Positions 11,089 through 19,242 of a stretch of 64,000 bases of DNA are shown piece by piece (the stretch's first letter is position 1; each line of letters begins with the position of its first letter). The DNA comes from CAVQBC01 sp963710665 (lineage in GTDB: Bacteria > Actinomycetota > Thermoleophilia > Solirubrobacterales > Solirubrobacteraceae). Position numbers and translations under genes: made by a program. The stretch is taken from NCBI GenBank assembly GCA_963710665.1, contig CAVQBC010000004.1, positions 1 through 64,000 of the forward strand, written 5' to 3'. The notes below the pieces were generated by a model, which saw only the letters and a program-made list of their open reading frames with translations, searched no databases and had not been told where the DNA came from.

Positions 11089-11113
11089 GCCGCCGCTTAT
11101 GGCGGCCGTTTTC
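11089..11113 (+). terminator. Hairpin terminator after gdh / tRNA fragment
   Basis: A six-base-pair stem GCCGCC/GGCGGC (11089-11094 with 11101-11106) has loop GCTTAT and is followed by CGTTTTCGTT. The position directly after the tRNA fragment suits a former tRNA terminator that now ends gdh transcription. Confidence 0.6.
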
Positions 11114-11413
11114 GTTGGGCGGGGACGCGGGCGGTGGCGCGAAAACCCGGGCAGTATTGGGGCCGCCTGGAGGCGATACCGAGACGGCTGCGGCCGCGAC
11201 TGCTGCACTCCATGGTGGCTGTTGCGCAAAGCGGTTGGCCACGATGCCCCTATTGCCTCGTTGCGAGAGCGACGGTTGCTCGAAGCTCCGTCCGATGGCA
11301 AGCTCGCACGAGTCGACGTCGTGCCTAAGCATCGGATGCGACGGGTTTGGCCGAGTGGCGCTTCTGTTGGTCGTCCTTGCCGACAGCGCAGCGCCGGCGC
11401 GGCAAACAACGCG
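11114..11413. other. Intergenic region, no supported gene
   Basis: About 300 bases between the terminator and the convergent hydrolase gene. Open frames here lack family resemblance and good start signals. I see no repeat. Confidence 0.45.
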
Positions 11414-12223
11414 TCAGGGCCGCACCCCGCTGACCTCACGAAGGAACGGCCGGATGGACTCCGCGAGTTCCCGAGGATGGTCGTGGTATGCCGCGTGCGT
11501 GCCCGGGATGGTGGTGACATCCACGCCCAGCCGCTGGCCGAGCCGACCGGTGATCTCGGGGGAGAAGGGCAGGCCGTCTTCGCTGATGAGCAGGCGCACG
11601 GGCGCGGACAGCGCGGCCAGCGCCTGCTCGCTGGGGAAGTACAGCTCGTACGTCCCAAGCTCGACCTCGAACAACGTGCCGGCGGTGGCGCGCAGGCGCT
11701 CACGAAGCGCCGGCGATAGCCGGCTCCAGCCGTCGTCGCCGGCCACGTAGCACCAGAAGCGCTCCACGGCAGCAGGCAGCCCACCGGCCGCCATTGCCTT
11801 CTGAACCACCGCCCGCACCGGGGCTCGAACGGCGTCGAAGTCGTCGACCAGGGCATACAAGCCCGGCTCGTGCAGAATCGCACCGCGCACCGATCCCGGA
11901 TAACGCACCATCAGACACAGCGCATAGACGCCGCCGCCGCTCGTGCCGAACACCGCCGCAGGCCCGGTCCCGAGCGCATCCAACAGGCCCGCCGCATCAT
12001 CGGCCTGCTCCTCCGGCGAGGTCGTCTCCCAGCCGTCCGGAGTCGGACTGCGCCCGTTGCCGCGCCGGTCATAGCTGACGAGCGTGAACTCGTCGGCCAG
12101 CACATCCGCCAGCACGTCGAAGTGGCCGCCATCTCCCGTCGCTCCCATAATCAACAGCACCGGCGGCCCTGCACCCCGGATCTCGTAATACAGCTCGGTC
12201 CCGTTGACAGTCATTCTGGGCAT
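11414..12223 (-). CDS. Alpha/beta-fold hydrolase
   Basis: 269 residues. It has the oxyanion region LLIMGATGDGGHFD, the YDRRGNGRS strand-turn and the nucleophile elbow GTSGGG (Ser at about residue 103). A late acid sits in LISEDGLPF, and a terminal His in IPGTHAAYHDHP. This is the common lactonase/esterase-like subgroup of the fold; the substrate cannot be told. The start at 12223 is chosen because GGAGGG lies ten bases upstream. The 40-residue upstream extension lacks fold features. It lies between the gdh region and the IS110 cluster and is intact. Confidence 0.75.
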   Translation of the reverse strand: MPRMTVNGTELYYEIRGAGPPVLLIMGATGDGGHFDVLADVLADEFTLVSYDRRGNGRSPTPDGWETTSPEEQADDAAGLLDALGTGPAAVFGTSGGGVYALCLMVRYPGSVRGAILHEPGLYALVDDFDAVRAPVRAVVQKAMAAGGLPAAVERFWCYVAGDDGWSRLSPALRERLRATAGTLFEVELGTYELYFPSEQALAALSAPVRLLISEDGLPFSPEITGRLGQRLGVDVTTIPGTHAAYHDHPRELAESIRPFLREVSGVRP

Positions 12224-12684
12224 CGCCGCAGCCCTCCGATCAGCCTCTAGAGCCGCATCCTCTCCCTCACACCGCATCAGCTCAAGCGACCCGATGCGCG
12301 GCGATCGACAGACCACCCCGCCGCCGGTCGCCATGAGTCGCACTCCGCCGCAGCGCCGCCCGCGGCTCCTTTCGCTGCTCCTTATCTGTGCCGGTTCTCA
12401 GCGTCAAGCCGAGCGGTGAATGGGTTGGGCGCTCGCGCGTCGGGCGGAGCGTGAGCGCGGTTGCCGATGCGGATGTGGTGCGCGCGGACGCCCAGCCTTA
12501 TCTCGGTCCGCGATCCGGGGTGGCTCCGGGTCGGCGACATGATGGGCGATGGGGTGTTCCGCTGGGGATGCGGTGCGGCCGCTCTGTCTATGAAGGCCGT
12601 CCACGGGGTGGTGGCGGCAGGAGCATGCCGGGAGCCGGCCGCGGTGCATCGGCGTGAGTGAGGGCAGCGCGCGCGGTCCGGCGG
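12224..12684. other. Non-coding stretch downstream of IS110 copy A, candidate element end with structured RNA
   Basis: 460 bases without a credible gene. The part nearer the transposase holds a hairpin with a seven-base-pair stem CGCGGAC/GTCCGCG (12483-12489 with 12506-12512) and a 16-base loop. It also has GCGCTC/GAGCGC near 12433-12462. IS110-family elements carry long non-coding ends that produce a bridge (seek) RNA, on the 3' side in the IS1111 group. This stretch could be such an end, but boundaries cannot be fixed from one copy. Confidence 0.35.
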
Positions 12685-13700
12685 TCATGCGGGCTGAAGG
12701 GCCTCCTCGCCGAGTTCGCGCAGCGTGTGGAAGCTGCGCTTGAGCAGCTTGCGGGCGACGGCCAGGCAGGCGCGGTTGCCGCCGAGGCGGGCGGCCGTCT
12801 CGGTGTAGTAGTCGTGGTCGGGCGAGGCGGGCGGCGGGCGCATTGGGCGGCTTCGAACAGCGCCCAGCGCAGCGCCGAGGGGCCTTGGCGCGAGAGGCGG
12901 CCGGGAGCGCGGCGCGCATCGGACTGATGCACGGTGATGTCCAGGCCGGCGTAGCGGACCGCCTCGCGCGAGGAGGAGAAGCGACGGGTGTCGCCGAGCT
13001 CGGCGAGGATCGTGACCGCGGTCAGCGGGCCGATGCCGTAGTGGCGCATCAGCGCCCGGCAGCCGGCCTGGCGTCGCGCGTAGTTGCGCAGCTCGCGGTC
13101 CAGCGGCGCGAGTTGGGCGTCGTGGGCGTCGATCATCGCCAGCGCGACGGTGATCTGCTCGCGCGCGGCCGCCGGCAGCGCCAGGCCCGCCAGCCAGGCG
13201 CGCGACTCGGCGGCCAACAGGCCGCTGCGGGCCGGGGCGCCGTGGTGATAGAGCACGGCCTGCATGCGCTGCTGCCACTCGCGGCGCTGATCGACCAACG
13301 TGTGGCGCAGCCTGACGCGGGCGCGCAGATCGAGCAGGTGCTCGGGCGGGATCCACGATTCGGGCAGCCGGCCGACCATCAACAGCTCGCGCAGGTGGCG
13401 CGCGTCGGCGCGATCGCTCTTGGCGCGCTTCTTGGTCCCGCGCCGCGCGGCGGTCTCGGCCGGCTCGGCCAGATGGACGCGCGCGCCGACCGCGCCGAAC
13501 TCCTCGACGACGAACCGCCAGCCCGTCGTCGCCTCCAGCGCCACCTCAAGCTCCTGGCCGCCGAAGCGCGCCGCGAACCGTCGCACCCCGTCGCGATCGG
13601 CCGGCGCGACGCGGCCGCGCGAGACCTCGCCGGTCGCGGTGTCGATCCACTCGGCGGTGATCTGCGCTCGATGCTGATCCAGTCCCATTACGATCGTCAC
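12685..13700 (-). pseudogene. IS110-family transposase, copy A, frameshifted near its end
   Basis: IS110 enzymes pair a RuvC-like DEDD domain with a Tnp domain carrying a catalytic Ser and are guided by a bridge RNA. Seen here: the first Asp in VMGLDQHRAQ, Glu in LEATTGW, KSDRADARHL for the last two Asp, and the C-terminal block IGPLTAVTILAELGD ... RLSRQGPSALRWALFEAA. Near 12825-12835 one base appears missing: the expected tail SPDHDYYTETAARLGG ... LRELGEEALQPA is in another frame and ends at 12685. Restored length is 338 residues. The start is GTG 13700 with GAGGAGG six bases upstream; that ribosome site lies in a long inverted repeat. Confidence 0.8.
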
Positions 13701-13706
13701 TCGGGG

Positions 13707-13769
13707 CCTCCTCAAGCTCCACGGTCTAAAACGCCTGCGCGGACGCGCTCCGCGCTTGAGCTGAGGAGG
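13707..13769 (-). promoter_or_regulatory. Long inverted repeat that can sequester the ribosome binding site of IS110 copy A
   Basis: The outer arms CCTCCTCAAGCTC (13707-13719) and GAGCTGAGGAGG (13758-13769) pair over 12 bases with one bulge. The inner arms GCGCGGA/TCCGCGC (13737-13743 with 13749-13755) form a perfect seven-pair hairpin. On the minus-strand transcript the outer arm contains the GAGGAGG ribosome site of the transposase. Read-through transcripts would therefore hide the site, a known way for insertion sequences to limit transposase synthesis. Confidence 0.55.
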
Positions 13770-13809
13770 TCCCTACCTGCGCGCCAGGACGGACCCCGGC
13801 ACATGCCAT

Positions 13810-14875
13810 CTATGTCAAGAAGATTGATGGGGTGAGGGTCTGGTTCGGGTTGGGCGCGGCGGGTTGGAGGAGGTGCCAGATGCGGCGGGTGAGGTGGCGT
13901 TTGAGGCAGCGGATGGCTTCCTTGGTGCTCTTGCCTTCGGCGCGTTTGCGCGCGATGTAGTCCTGCGGTTTCGGGGTGGCAGCGCAGGCGGGTGACGGCG
14001 ATGCGGTGGATGGTCGCGTTGATCTGGCGGTTGCCGCCGCGGTCGAGCCGGTGATGGTTGGTGTTGCCGGAACTGACGGGGATCGGGGCGACGCCGGCGG
14101 CGCGGGCTAGCTTGGCGTCGGTGGCGAACCGTTGGGCGCCGGCGATCTCGCCGACGAGCTTTGCTGCGGTCAATGGACCGAAGCCGGGCTCGCAGAGCAG
14201 GTGCGGGGCGATCTGAGCGACCAGGTCGGCGATCTCGGCTTCCAGTTGCTTGATCGTTTGGCTCAGCTCGCGGATGCGGCGCAGCTCGTCGCGGGCGATC
14301 CGGACGCGCATCGTCTGGTCGGCCCTGGCGAGCCGGCGCGCGATGCGCGGCCCCCACTTGCCGTGAAACAGCGCGCTGCCTGGGAATTGCGTCTCGGGCC
14401 AGAGGTCGTGCAGATGCCATTGCAACGTGTTGTTGATCGCTACGCGCTGGCGGACCAGCCGTTCGCGGTGATCGACCAGCAGCCGCAAGTCGAGCTCGGG
14501 CCCATCCAGGTGCGCCGCCGGCAACCTGTCGAGGCCTTCGCGCAATGCAGCCCGGGCGACCGCGAGCGCGTCGATGCTGTCGGACTTGCCGCGGCCGCGC
14601 GCCTCGCGCCGCGACGCAGACATCAACGTGCTGTGGACGCGCAGGACCCGCTCGCCGCGTTCGATGAGAAACCGTTCCAGCGAGCTTGAGACATGCCGGC
14701 AGTCCTCCAACGCCCAGGCCCGTTCGACGCCCAGGCTTCTCGCCCAGGCCAGCAACGCCGCGGAGCCCTTGGCGCCGGACGGGACGGTCTGCTCGCCCAG
14801 CAGCTCACCGGTCGTCGCTGACACCGCGGCGATCGTGTGCGAGCGCTTGTGGGTGTCCGCACCGAGCACGATCAT
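13810..14875 (-). pseudogene. IS110-family transposase, copy B, frameshifted near its end
   Basis: The DEDD residues are in VLGADTHKRSH, ALEDCRH and KSDSIDALAVARA. The Tnp block is FGPLTAAKLVGEIAG ... NHHRLDRGGNRQINATIH. Around 13960 one extra G after GAA ACC shifts the frame; the proper tail continues QDYIARKRAEGKSTKEAI and ends TAG at 13810. Restored length is 354 residues. The start ATG 14875 has GAGG close upstream. The protein differs clearly from copy A and is closer in architecture to copy C, with which it shares a terminal TTGACATAGA. It is divergent from copy C across 306 bases. Confidence 0.8.
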
Positions 14876-15181
14876 GGACCTCGTCCACCTCCACTTCGAC
14901 CAGATTGGACGCCTGGCGGACACGGCTTGCTCGGGGCGGTGCCACGCTCCTGACTTGTTTGGATGCACTCACGTCGTTGGGGTCTGCAGCCCTAGCGTGC
15001 GAGGACGGTGACGGTGTTGGCTCTCACGCTTCTTGCCCGCCCCGGTGTGGCTGTCTCATAGCGTGCCGCGCGGTCACTGCCCGCCGTCGGCGTGGCTCGA
15101 TAGAGGCGTGACCGCTGTTGCTCGAACTCAGGTTGCCCGCCGCGGTATCCGTTCGCATCTCGGCCTCGAGGAGCCGCGTCA
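14876..15181. other. Divergent non-coding region between IS110 copies B and C, candidate bridge-RNA region
   Basis: This 306-base stretch separates two divergent IS110 transposases and should contain the left end of one or both elements. It contains a perfect eight-pair stem GCGGTCAC (15070-15077) and GTGACCGC (15108-15115) enclosing 30 bases, inside which CCGCC/GGCGTGG can pair. In IS110-group elements the bridge RNA is encoded between the left end and the transposase. The position and loop size fit; the RNA itself is inference. ATAGAGGCG at 15100-15108 recurs at 16222-16230. Confidence 0.45.
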
Positions 15182-16225
15182 GTGATCACCATCGGCATCG
15201 ATCCCCACAAGAGCTCGCACACTGCGGTCGCGCTGGATGAGACGGGCGCGCTGCTCGGAGAACGGCGTGTGCCGGCCGACAGCTCGACGCTGGCGCGCCT
15301 CGAAGCATGGGCGGCGTCCTGGCCGCAACGCGTCTGGGCGATCGAGGGTGCCTGCGGCCTTGGCCGGCTGCTGGCTCAGCAGCTCGTCGCCTCCGGCGCG
15401 ACCGTGCTCGACGTCCCCGCGGCGCTGGCCGCCCGCACACGCGTTCTCCAACGCGGTCACGGCCGCAAGAGCGATGGCATCGACGCGCGCAGCGTTGCCG
15501 TCGTTGCCCATCATCGCCACGCCCTCTCACACGTCACGCCGGACGACCACTGCGCCGTGTTGCGGCTGCTGTCTGACCGCCGCGACGAAGTGACCTCCGA
15601 GCGCCGACGCGCGGTCAATCGGCTACACCGCCTGCTGCGAGATCTGCATCCTGGCGGCGCACCGCGGCAGCTTTCGGCCGATCGCGCCTCCCGCCTGCTC
15701 GCCACCGTCCGGCCTACCGGCGCAGTCGACATCGAACGCAAGGCGATGGCCCGCCAGCTGATCGTCGACATCCGTCGCATCGATCGCGCCCTCACCGAGA
15801 ACCGCCGCCGCTGCGCGCAAGCGATCGCCGCCTCGGGCAGCTCGCTCACCGAGATCTTCGGCATCAGCGACGTCCTGGCCGCCAAGATCCTTGGCCACAC
15901 CGGTGACATCACCCGCTTCGCCAACGCAGACCACTACGCCAGCTACGCCGGCACCGGCCCGATCGAGGTCTCCAGCGGCGACCAGCGCCGCCACCGACTC
16001 TCCCGCGCCGGCAACCGCTCCCTCAACCACGCGCTGCACATGGCCGCCCGCGTCCAGACCATGCACCCCGGCCCCGGCCGCACGAACTACACGCGCAAGC
16101 AAGCCGAGCACAAGACCCCCGCCGAGGCGCTGCGCAGCCTCAAACGCCAGCTCGCCAAGGTCGTCTACCGACACCTCCGAGCCGACCACGCGCACCAGAC
16201 ATCCCCCTCCCCCGGATTGACATAG
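15182..16225 (+). CDS. IS110-family transposase, copy C, intact
   Basis: 347 residues, full length. The RuvC-like DEDD residues are D7 (IGIDPHKSSH), E55 (WAIEGACG), and D98 and D101 (GRKSDGIDARSV). The C-terminal Tnp block runs IFGISDVLAAKILGHTGD ... HRLSRAGNRSLNHALHMAA, including the conserved Ser region, and ends with a basic tail. This is the only intact transposase of the three and could move itself or act on related ends. Its stop codon lies inside TTGACATAGAGGCG, which matches the end of copy B, so the element probably ends just past the stop codon. The start GTG 15182 follows GAGGAGCC. Confidence 0.85.
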   Translation: MITIGIDPHKSSHTAVALDETGALLGERRVPADSSTLARLEAWAASWPQRVWAIEGACGLGRLLAQQLVASGATVLDVPAALAARTRVLQRGHGRKSDGIDARSVAVVAHHRHALSHVTPDDHCAVLRLLSDRRDEVTSERRRAVNRLHRLLRDLHPGGAPRQLSADRASRLLATVRPTGAVDIERKAMARQLIVDIRRIDRALTENRRRCAQAIAASGSSLTEIFGISDVLAAKILGHTGDITRFANADHYASYAGTGPIEVSSGDQRRHRLSRAGNRSLNHALHMAARVQTMHPGPGRTNYTRKQAEHKTPAEALRSLKRQLAKVVYRHLRADHAHQTSPSPGLT

Positions 16226-16561
16226 AGGCGCTATCAAGTCACGCCGAGGCATCCTCGACCGGCGACGAGCGACACAGCGAAAGGCAGTCAGACCCAACGG
16301 CCGACAGCCTGAAAGAGAGTCAGCTCGCCGCCGGTCGCGGAGCCTTCACCGTCCGTCGGACGTCGCCGACGACGCAGATCGAAACAGCAAGCCTGATAGG
16401 GGCACTCCTGGGTCGCGGCTTCGCCGCCCTGCCGATTGTCGGCACGGAGCGAGAAGCCCGCGTGACCCCGCACCAAGGACCGCGGGTTCCAGACCCCGGC
16501 GCGCCGAGGACACCACGAGGACACGGCCCCGGCAGGCCCGCTCCAATTCCGCCAGGCCATC
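16226..16561. other. Intergenic region after the IS110 cluster
   Basis: 336 bases with no supported gene. It contains the direct repeat GGACAC-5-GGACAC at 16509-16525, a pattern that also occurs beside the two tRNA-Cys related junctions. It lies directly 3' of tRNA-Val and may be remnant integrated DNA. Confidence 0.4.
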
Positions 16562-16590
16562 AAAAAAGCCCCGATTTAGCGGGGCTTTTT
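16562..16590. terminator. Bidirectional intrinsic terminator
   Basis: AAAAAA, stem GCCCCG/CGGGGC and TTTTTT make a symmetrical hairpin flanked by A and T tracts. It ends tRNA-Val on the minus strand and can stop transcription coming out of the IS cluster. Confidence 0.85.
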
Positions 16591-16593
16591 TAG

Positions 16594-16666
16594 TGGGCGA
16601 TACTGGGCTCGAACCAGTGACCTCCGCCTTGTCGAGGCGGCGCTCTCCCAGCTGAGCTAATCGCCC
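16594..16666 (-). tRNA. tRNA-Val (GAC)
   Basis: A full cloverleaf of 73 bases: acceptor GGGCGAT/ATCGCCC, D-arm GCTC...GAGC, anticodon stem CCGCC/GGCGG with loop TCGACAA, T-arm ACTGG TTCGAGC CCAGT, discriminator A, no encoded CCA. Reading the loop by position gives anticodon GAC (Val). Position 33, almost always U, is C here. Confidence 0.85.
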
Positions 16667-16746
16667 TCCGGGGTGCGCGAAGGCTAGCAGCGGGGGCGCG
16701 ACAGCAGAAAGTCGCGCCGCGGCGCATCGGGCGCGGTATCCTTGCT

Positions 16747-17280
16747 ATGGCAACGATCATGACCGTGACTCCCGAGAACCCCGCTGAGGCCTGCGCCTTC
16801 GTCGTCGGTGACGACGGGCTCTCGCGCTGGTCGGACACCCACGCCGACGCGTGGGTCGGCTTCCTGGAGACCTACAAGCGGCTGACGCGGGCGCTGGACG
16901 CGGAGCTCGAGGCCAGGCACGGGCTCGGGCTGAGCGCGCTCGAGGTGCTGGGCCGCCTGGCGGCCGCCGAGCGGCGCAAGCTGCGCCTGTCGACGCTGGC
17001 CGCCGAGACGGGGCTGAGCCTCAGCCGCATCTCGCGCATCATGGACGCGCTGGCGCGGCGCGGGCTCGCCGTGCGGCGGCCCTGCCCGGAGGACTCGCGG
17101 GCGGTCAACGCGCACCTGACCGACGAGGGCCTCGCGCTGGTGCGCGAGGCCCAGGCCACGCACTTCGCGGGCGTCCAGTCGCAGTTCTTCGACACCCTGA
17201 GCCCTGAAGAGGTGGCCACGCTGGCGACCGTGTTCGGGCGCTTCGCCCCGCGCGCGGTCGCCGAGTGCGTGACCGACTGA
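16747..17280 (+). CDS. MarR-family transcriptional regulator
   Basis: 177 residues with the winged-helix core: LSTLAAETGLSLSRISRIMDALARRGLAVRRP is the recognition region followed by the wing (CPEDSRAVNAHLTDEG). MarR dimers bind palindromes and are released by phenolic or oxidising ligands. The gene converges with the dioxygenase gene at 17288. The YceI promoter beyond that carries two TTGC-N4-GCAA palindromes, which are good candidates for its operator. This MarR / ring-cleaving dioxygenase / YceI grouping resembles quinone- and thiol-stress loci. Confidence 0.85.
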   Translation: MATIMTVTPENPAEACAFVVGDDGLSRWSDTHADAWVGFLETYKRLTRALDAELEARHGLGLSALEVLGRLAAAERRKLRLSTLAAETGLSLSRISRIMDALARRGLAVRRPCPEDSRAVNAHLTDEGLALVREAQATHFAGVQSQFFDTLSPEEVATLATVFGRFAPRAVAECVTD

Positions 17281-17287
17281 AGCCGCG

Positions 17288-18232
17288 CTATCCCTCCACG
17301 CGCTCCGGCGCGGGGCGCCACTGGCGCACGTCGGGCAGCGGCGTGAGGACGGGCTCGACCTCGCTGCGCAGCCGCTCGTAGTTGGGCGGCAGCGACAGCC
17401 GCTCGCCGAGCGACTCGGCCGGCTCGTCGGCGGCGAACCCGGCGCCGTCGCTGGTGGCGAGCTCGTAGAGGATCCCGCTGGGCTCGCGGAAGTAGACCGA
17501 CTCGAAGTAGAAGCGGTCGATGATGGGTGTCGCGCGGGCGCCGGCGGCGAGGACGGCCTGCCGCCACGCCTCCTGGTCCTCGCTCGTCACCGACCAGGCG
17601 ATGTGGTGCACGGTGCCGCCACCCTGGCTGCCGCGCTCGTCGCTCTGCTCGAAGACGATGCGCCCGCCGCGGGTCTCGCCGCGTGCCTCGAAGTCGTGCG
17701 GCTCGAGCTCGGAGAAGCCCATGACCCGCTGCACCAGTGCCTCGCTGCGCGCCGGGTCGGCCGAGAGCGCGCGCACGGCCTCGAAGCCCTGCAGCGCGTA
17801 CTCCTCCGGGACCTCGGCGTGGCGGGCGATCAGCGGCGCGTCGGAGGTCTCGACGACCGCGAGCTCGTGCTTCATGCCCTCGGGATCGGCGAAGCGCAGC
17901 CGCCCGGGCTCCCGGTCGACCGCGACGCCCTCGCCGGAGAGCCGCTCGGCCCAGAAGTCGAGCGCCGCCTCGGAGCCGACGCGATGGACGATCGTCTCGA
18001 TCATCCCCGCGCCCGCCCGGCCCGGCGCCGCGCCCGGGTACTCGAAGAACGTGATGTCGGCGCCCGGCGAGCCCTTCTCGTCGGAGTAGAAGAGGTGGTA
18101 GACGCTCGGGTCGTCCTGGTTGACGGTCTTCTTGACGAGCCGGAGGCCGAGCACGCGCACGTAGAAGTCGACGTTCTGGCGCGCGTCCCCGGTGATCAGG
18201 GTGATGTGGTGGATGCCGTCGATCGGGCGCAT
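17288..18232 (-). CDS. VOC-family ring-cleaving dioxygenase (MhqO-like)
   Basis: 314 residues formed by two VOC (glyoxalase-fold) modules. The first starts IDGIHHITLITGDARQNVDFY and the second is around TVHHIAWSV, with the metal ligand Glu expected in the YFREPSGILYEL region. MhqO-type proteins are metal-dependent dioxygenases acting on hydroquinone-like compounds and are usually under MarR control. The start at 18232 gives the canonical N-terminus MRPIDGIHH; upstream codons are low-complexity. The YceI gene lies upstream on the same strand, 91 bases away, so the two are likely one transcript. Confidence 0.85.
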   Translation of the reverse strand: MRPIDGIHHITLITGDARQNVDFYVRVLGLRLVKKTVNQDDPSVYHLFYSDEKGSPGADITFFEYPGAAPGRAGAGMIETIVHRVGSEAALDFWAERLSGEGVAVDREPGRLRFADPEGMKHELAVVETSDAPLIARHAEVPEEYALQGFEAVRALSADPARSEALVQRVMGFSELEPHDFEARGETRGGRIVFEQSDERGSQGGGTVHHIAWSVTSEDQEAWRQAVLAAGARATPIIDRFYFESVYFREPSGILYELATSDGAGFAADEPAESLGERLSLPPNYERLRSEVEPVLTPLPDVRQWRPAPERVEG

Positions 18233-18323
18233 GGCGGTTCCTTGTCGATCGGTGGTGGATAGGCCGCCGGCGGCGGCCCGTGAGGAGGCCGCCGCCGGCG
18301 GAACGCTCGGATCGGGTCTGCGG

Positions 18324-18875
18324 CTAGTCCTGCTTGACGGCCGAGACGTCGAGCGCGAGCGTGACCTTGTCGCCGACCAGCATGTTCCCACTGCCCAGCG
18401 CCTGGTTGAACTTCATGCCGTAGTCGCCGCGGGAGAGCTGGCCGGAGATCTCGAGGCCGACCCGCTCGTTGCCCCACGGGTCCACGTCGGTGCCCTGGAC
18501 CTCGGCGTGCAGCGTGATCTCCTTCGTCACGCCGTGCAGCGTGAGGTTGCCGGTGACGCGGAACGTCTCGTCGTCGACCATCTCGATGCGCGTGGACTCG
18601 AAGCTCAGGTCCGGGTACTGATCGACGTCGAAGAAGTCGGGCGAGCGCAGGTGGTCGTCGCGCTGCTGCTCCCCGGTGTCCACGGAGACCGCCTTCACGG
18701 TGCCGTAGGCCTTCGCCGAGGACAGGTCCTCCCCCACCTCGAGCGTGCCCTCGAAGTCGGCGAACTCGCCCCGCACGGTGGCGATGCCCATGTGCTTGAC
18801 CGCGAAGCCGACGGTGGAGTGAGCGGTGTCGGCGGTCCAGGTCCCGGTCGGGACGATGGTGGCTGTGGTCGTCAT
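18324..18875 (-). CDS. YceI-family lipid-binding lipocalin-like protein
   Basis: 183 residues. The start TGTWTADTAHSTVGFAVKHMG and later blocks (ADFEGTLEV, HLRSPDFFDVDQYPDLSFES, LTLHGVTKEITL) are textbook YceI. These beta-barrel proteins bind polyprenyl or isoprenoid-quinone-like lipids. No signal peptide is present, so this one is cytoplasmic, as in many actinobacteria. It is first in the minus-strand transcript with the dioxygenase. Its promoter region carries twin palindromes. Confidence 0.88.
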   Translation of the reverse strand: MTTTATIVPTGTWTADTAHSTVGFAVKHMGIATVRGEFADFEGTLEVGEDLSSAKAYGTVKAVSVDTGEQQRDDHLRSPDFFDVDQYPDLSFESTRIEMVDDETFRVTGNLTLHGVTKEITLHAEVQGTDVDPWGNERVGLEISGQLSRGDYGMKFNQALGSGNMLVGDKVTLALDVSAVKQD

Positions 18876-18928
18876 GTGAAGCCCCTCGAATCAGTGGGTG
18901 GCGGCCCCTTGAACCGCTCACCCGATTT

Positions 18929-18970
18929 GCTTGCTAGCGCAAGCTTAGCAGATTCAGTTGCGCGCGCAAC
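18929..18970 (-). promoter_or_regulatory. Twin palindromic operators upstream of YceI (candidate MarR sites)
   Basis: Two sites of the same form, TTGC-N4-GCAA, lie at 18931-18942 (within the longer palindrome GCTTGCTAGCGCAAGC, 18929-18944) and 18958-18969 (GTTGCGCGCGCAAC is a perfect palindrome). The centres are 27 bases apart. They sit 55-95 bases ahead of the YceI start, where a promoter would be. The neighbouring MarR gene is the obvious candidate regulator. Confidence 0.6.
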
Positions 18971-19242
18971 CTTCTTTGAAGGATCGAGCGGACTCGGTGC
19001 TTCGTCACGACACCCTCCGTCGCCGGAAGGCTCCTGGCGGTCGTCAGCCGACGAGCGTCACCACGGACGTAGGAGATCAGCGACTCCAGGGCCATCGTCC
19101 GCACCGGTCACGCGCGGCGTCTCACCGAGCTCGAACCTTGGGATACCGGCACGGCGATGGCGGCCTGCACCCACGGTCCGTCATGCCCGCAACCCTCCTG
19201 GTGGATGAACCATCGCGCGGCGGGCCAGATCATCCGTTACGC

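Noticed and set aside
10979..11332. Minus-strand open frame of 117 codons over the gdh end
   Set aside because: It reads through the T-arm of the tRNA fragment and the terminator; its sequence is a by-product of those structures.
12388..12661. Short plus-strand frames between the hydrolase and IS110 copy A
   Set aside because: No ribosome site, no similarity, and they cover the structured non-coding element end.
16288..16563. Minus-strand frame of 91 codons next to tRNA-Val
   Set aside because: No ribosome site or family; likely chance frame in the junction region.
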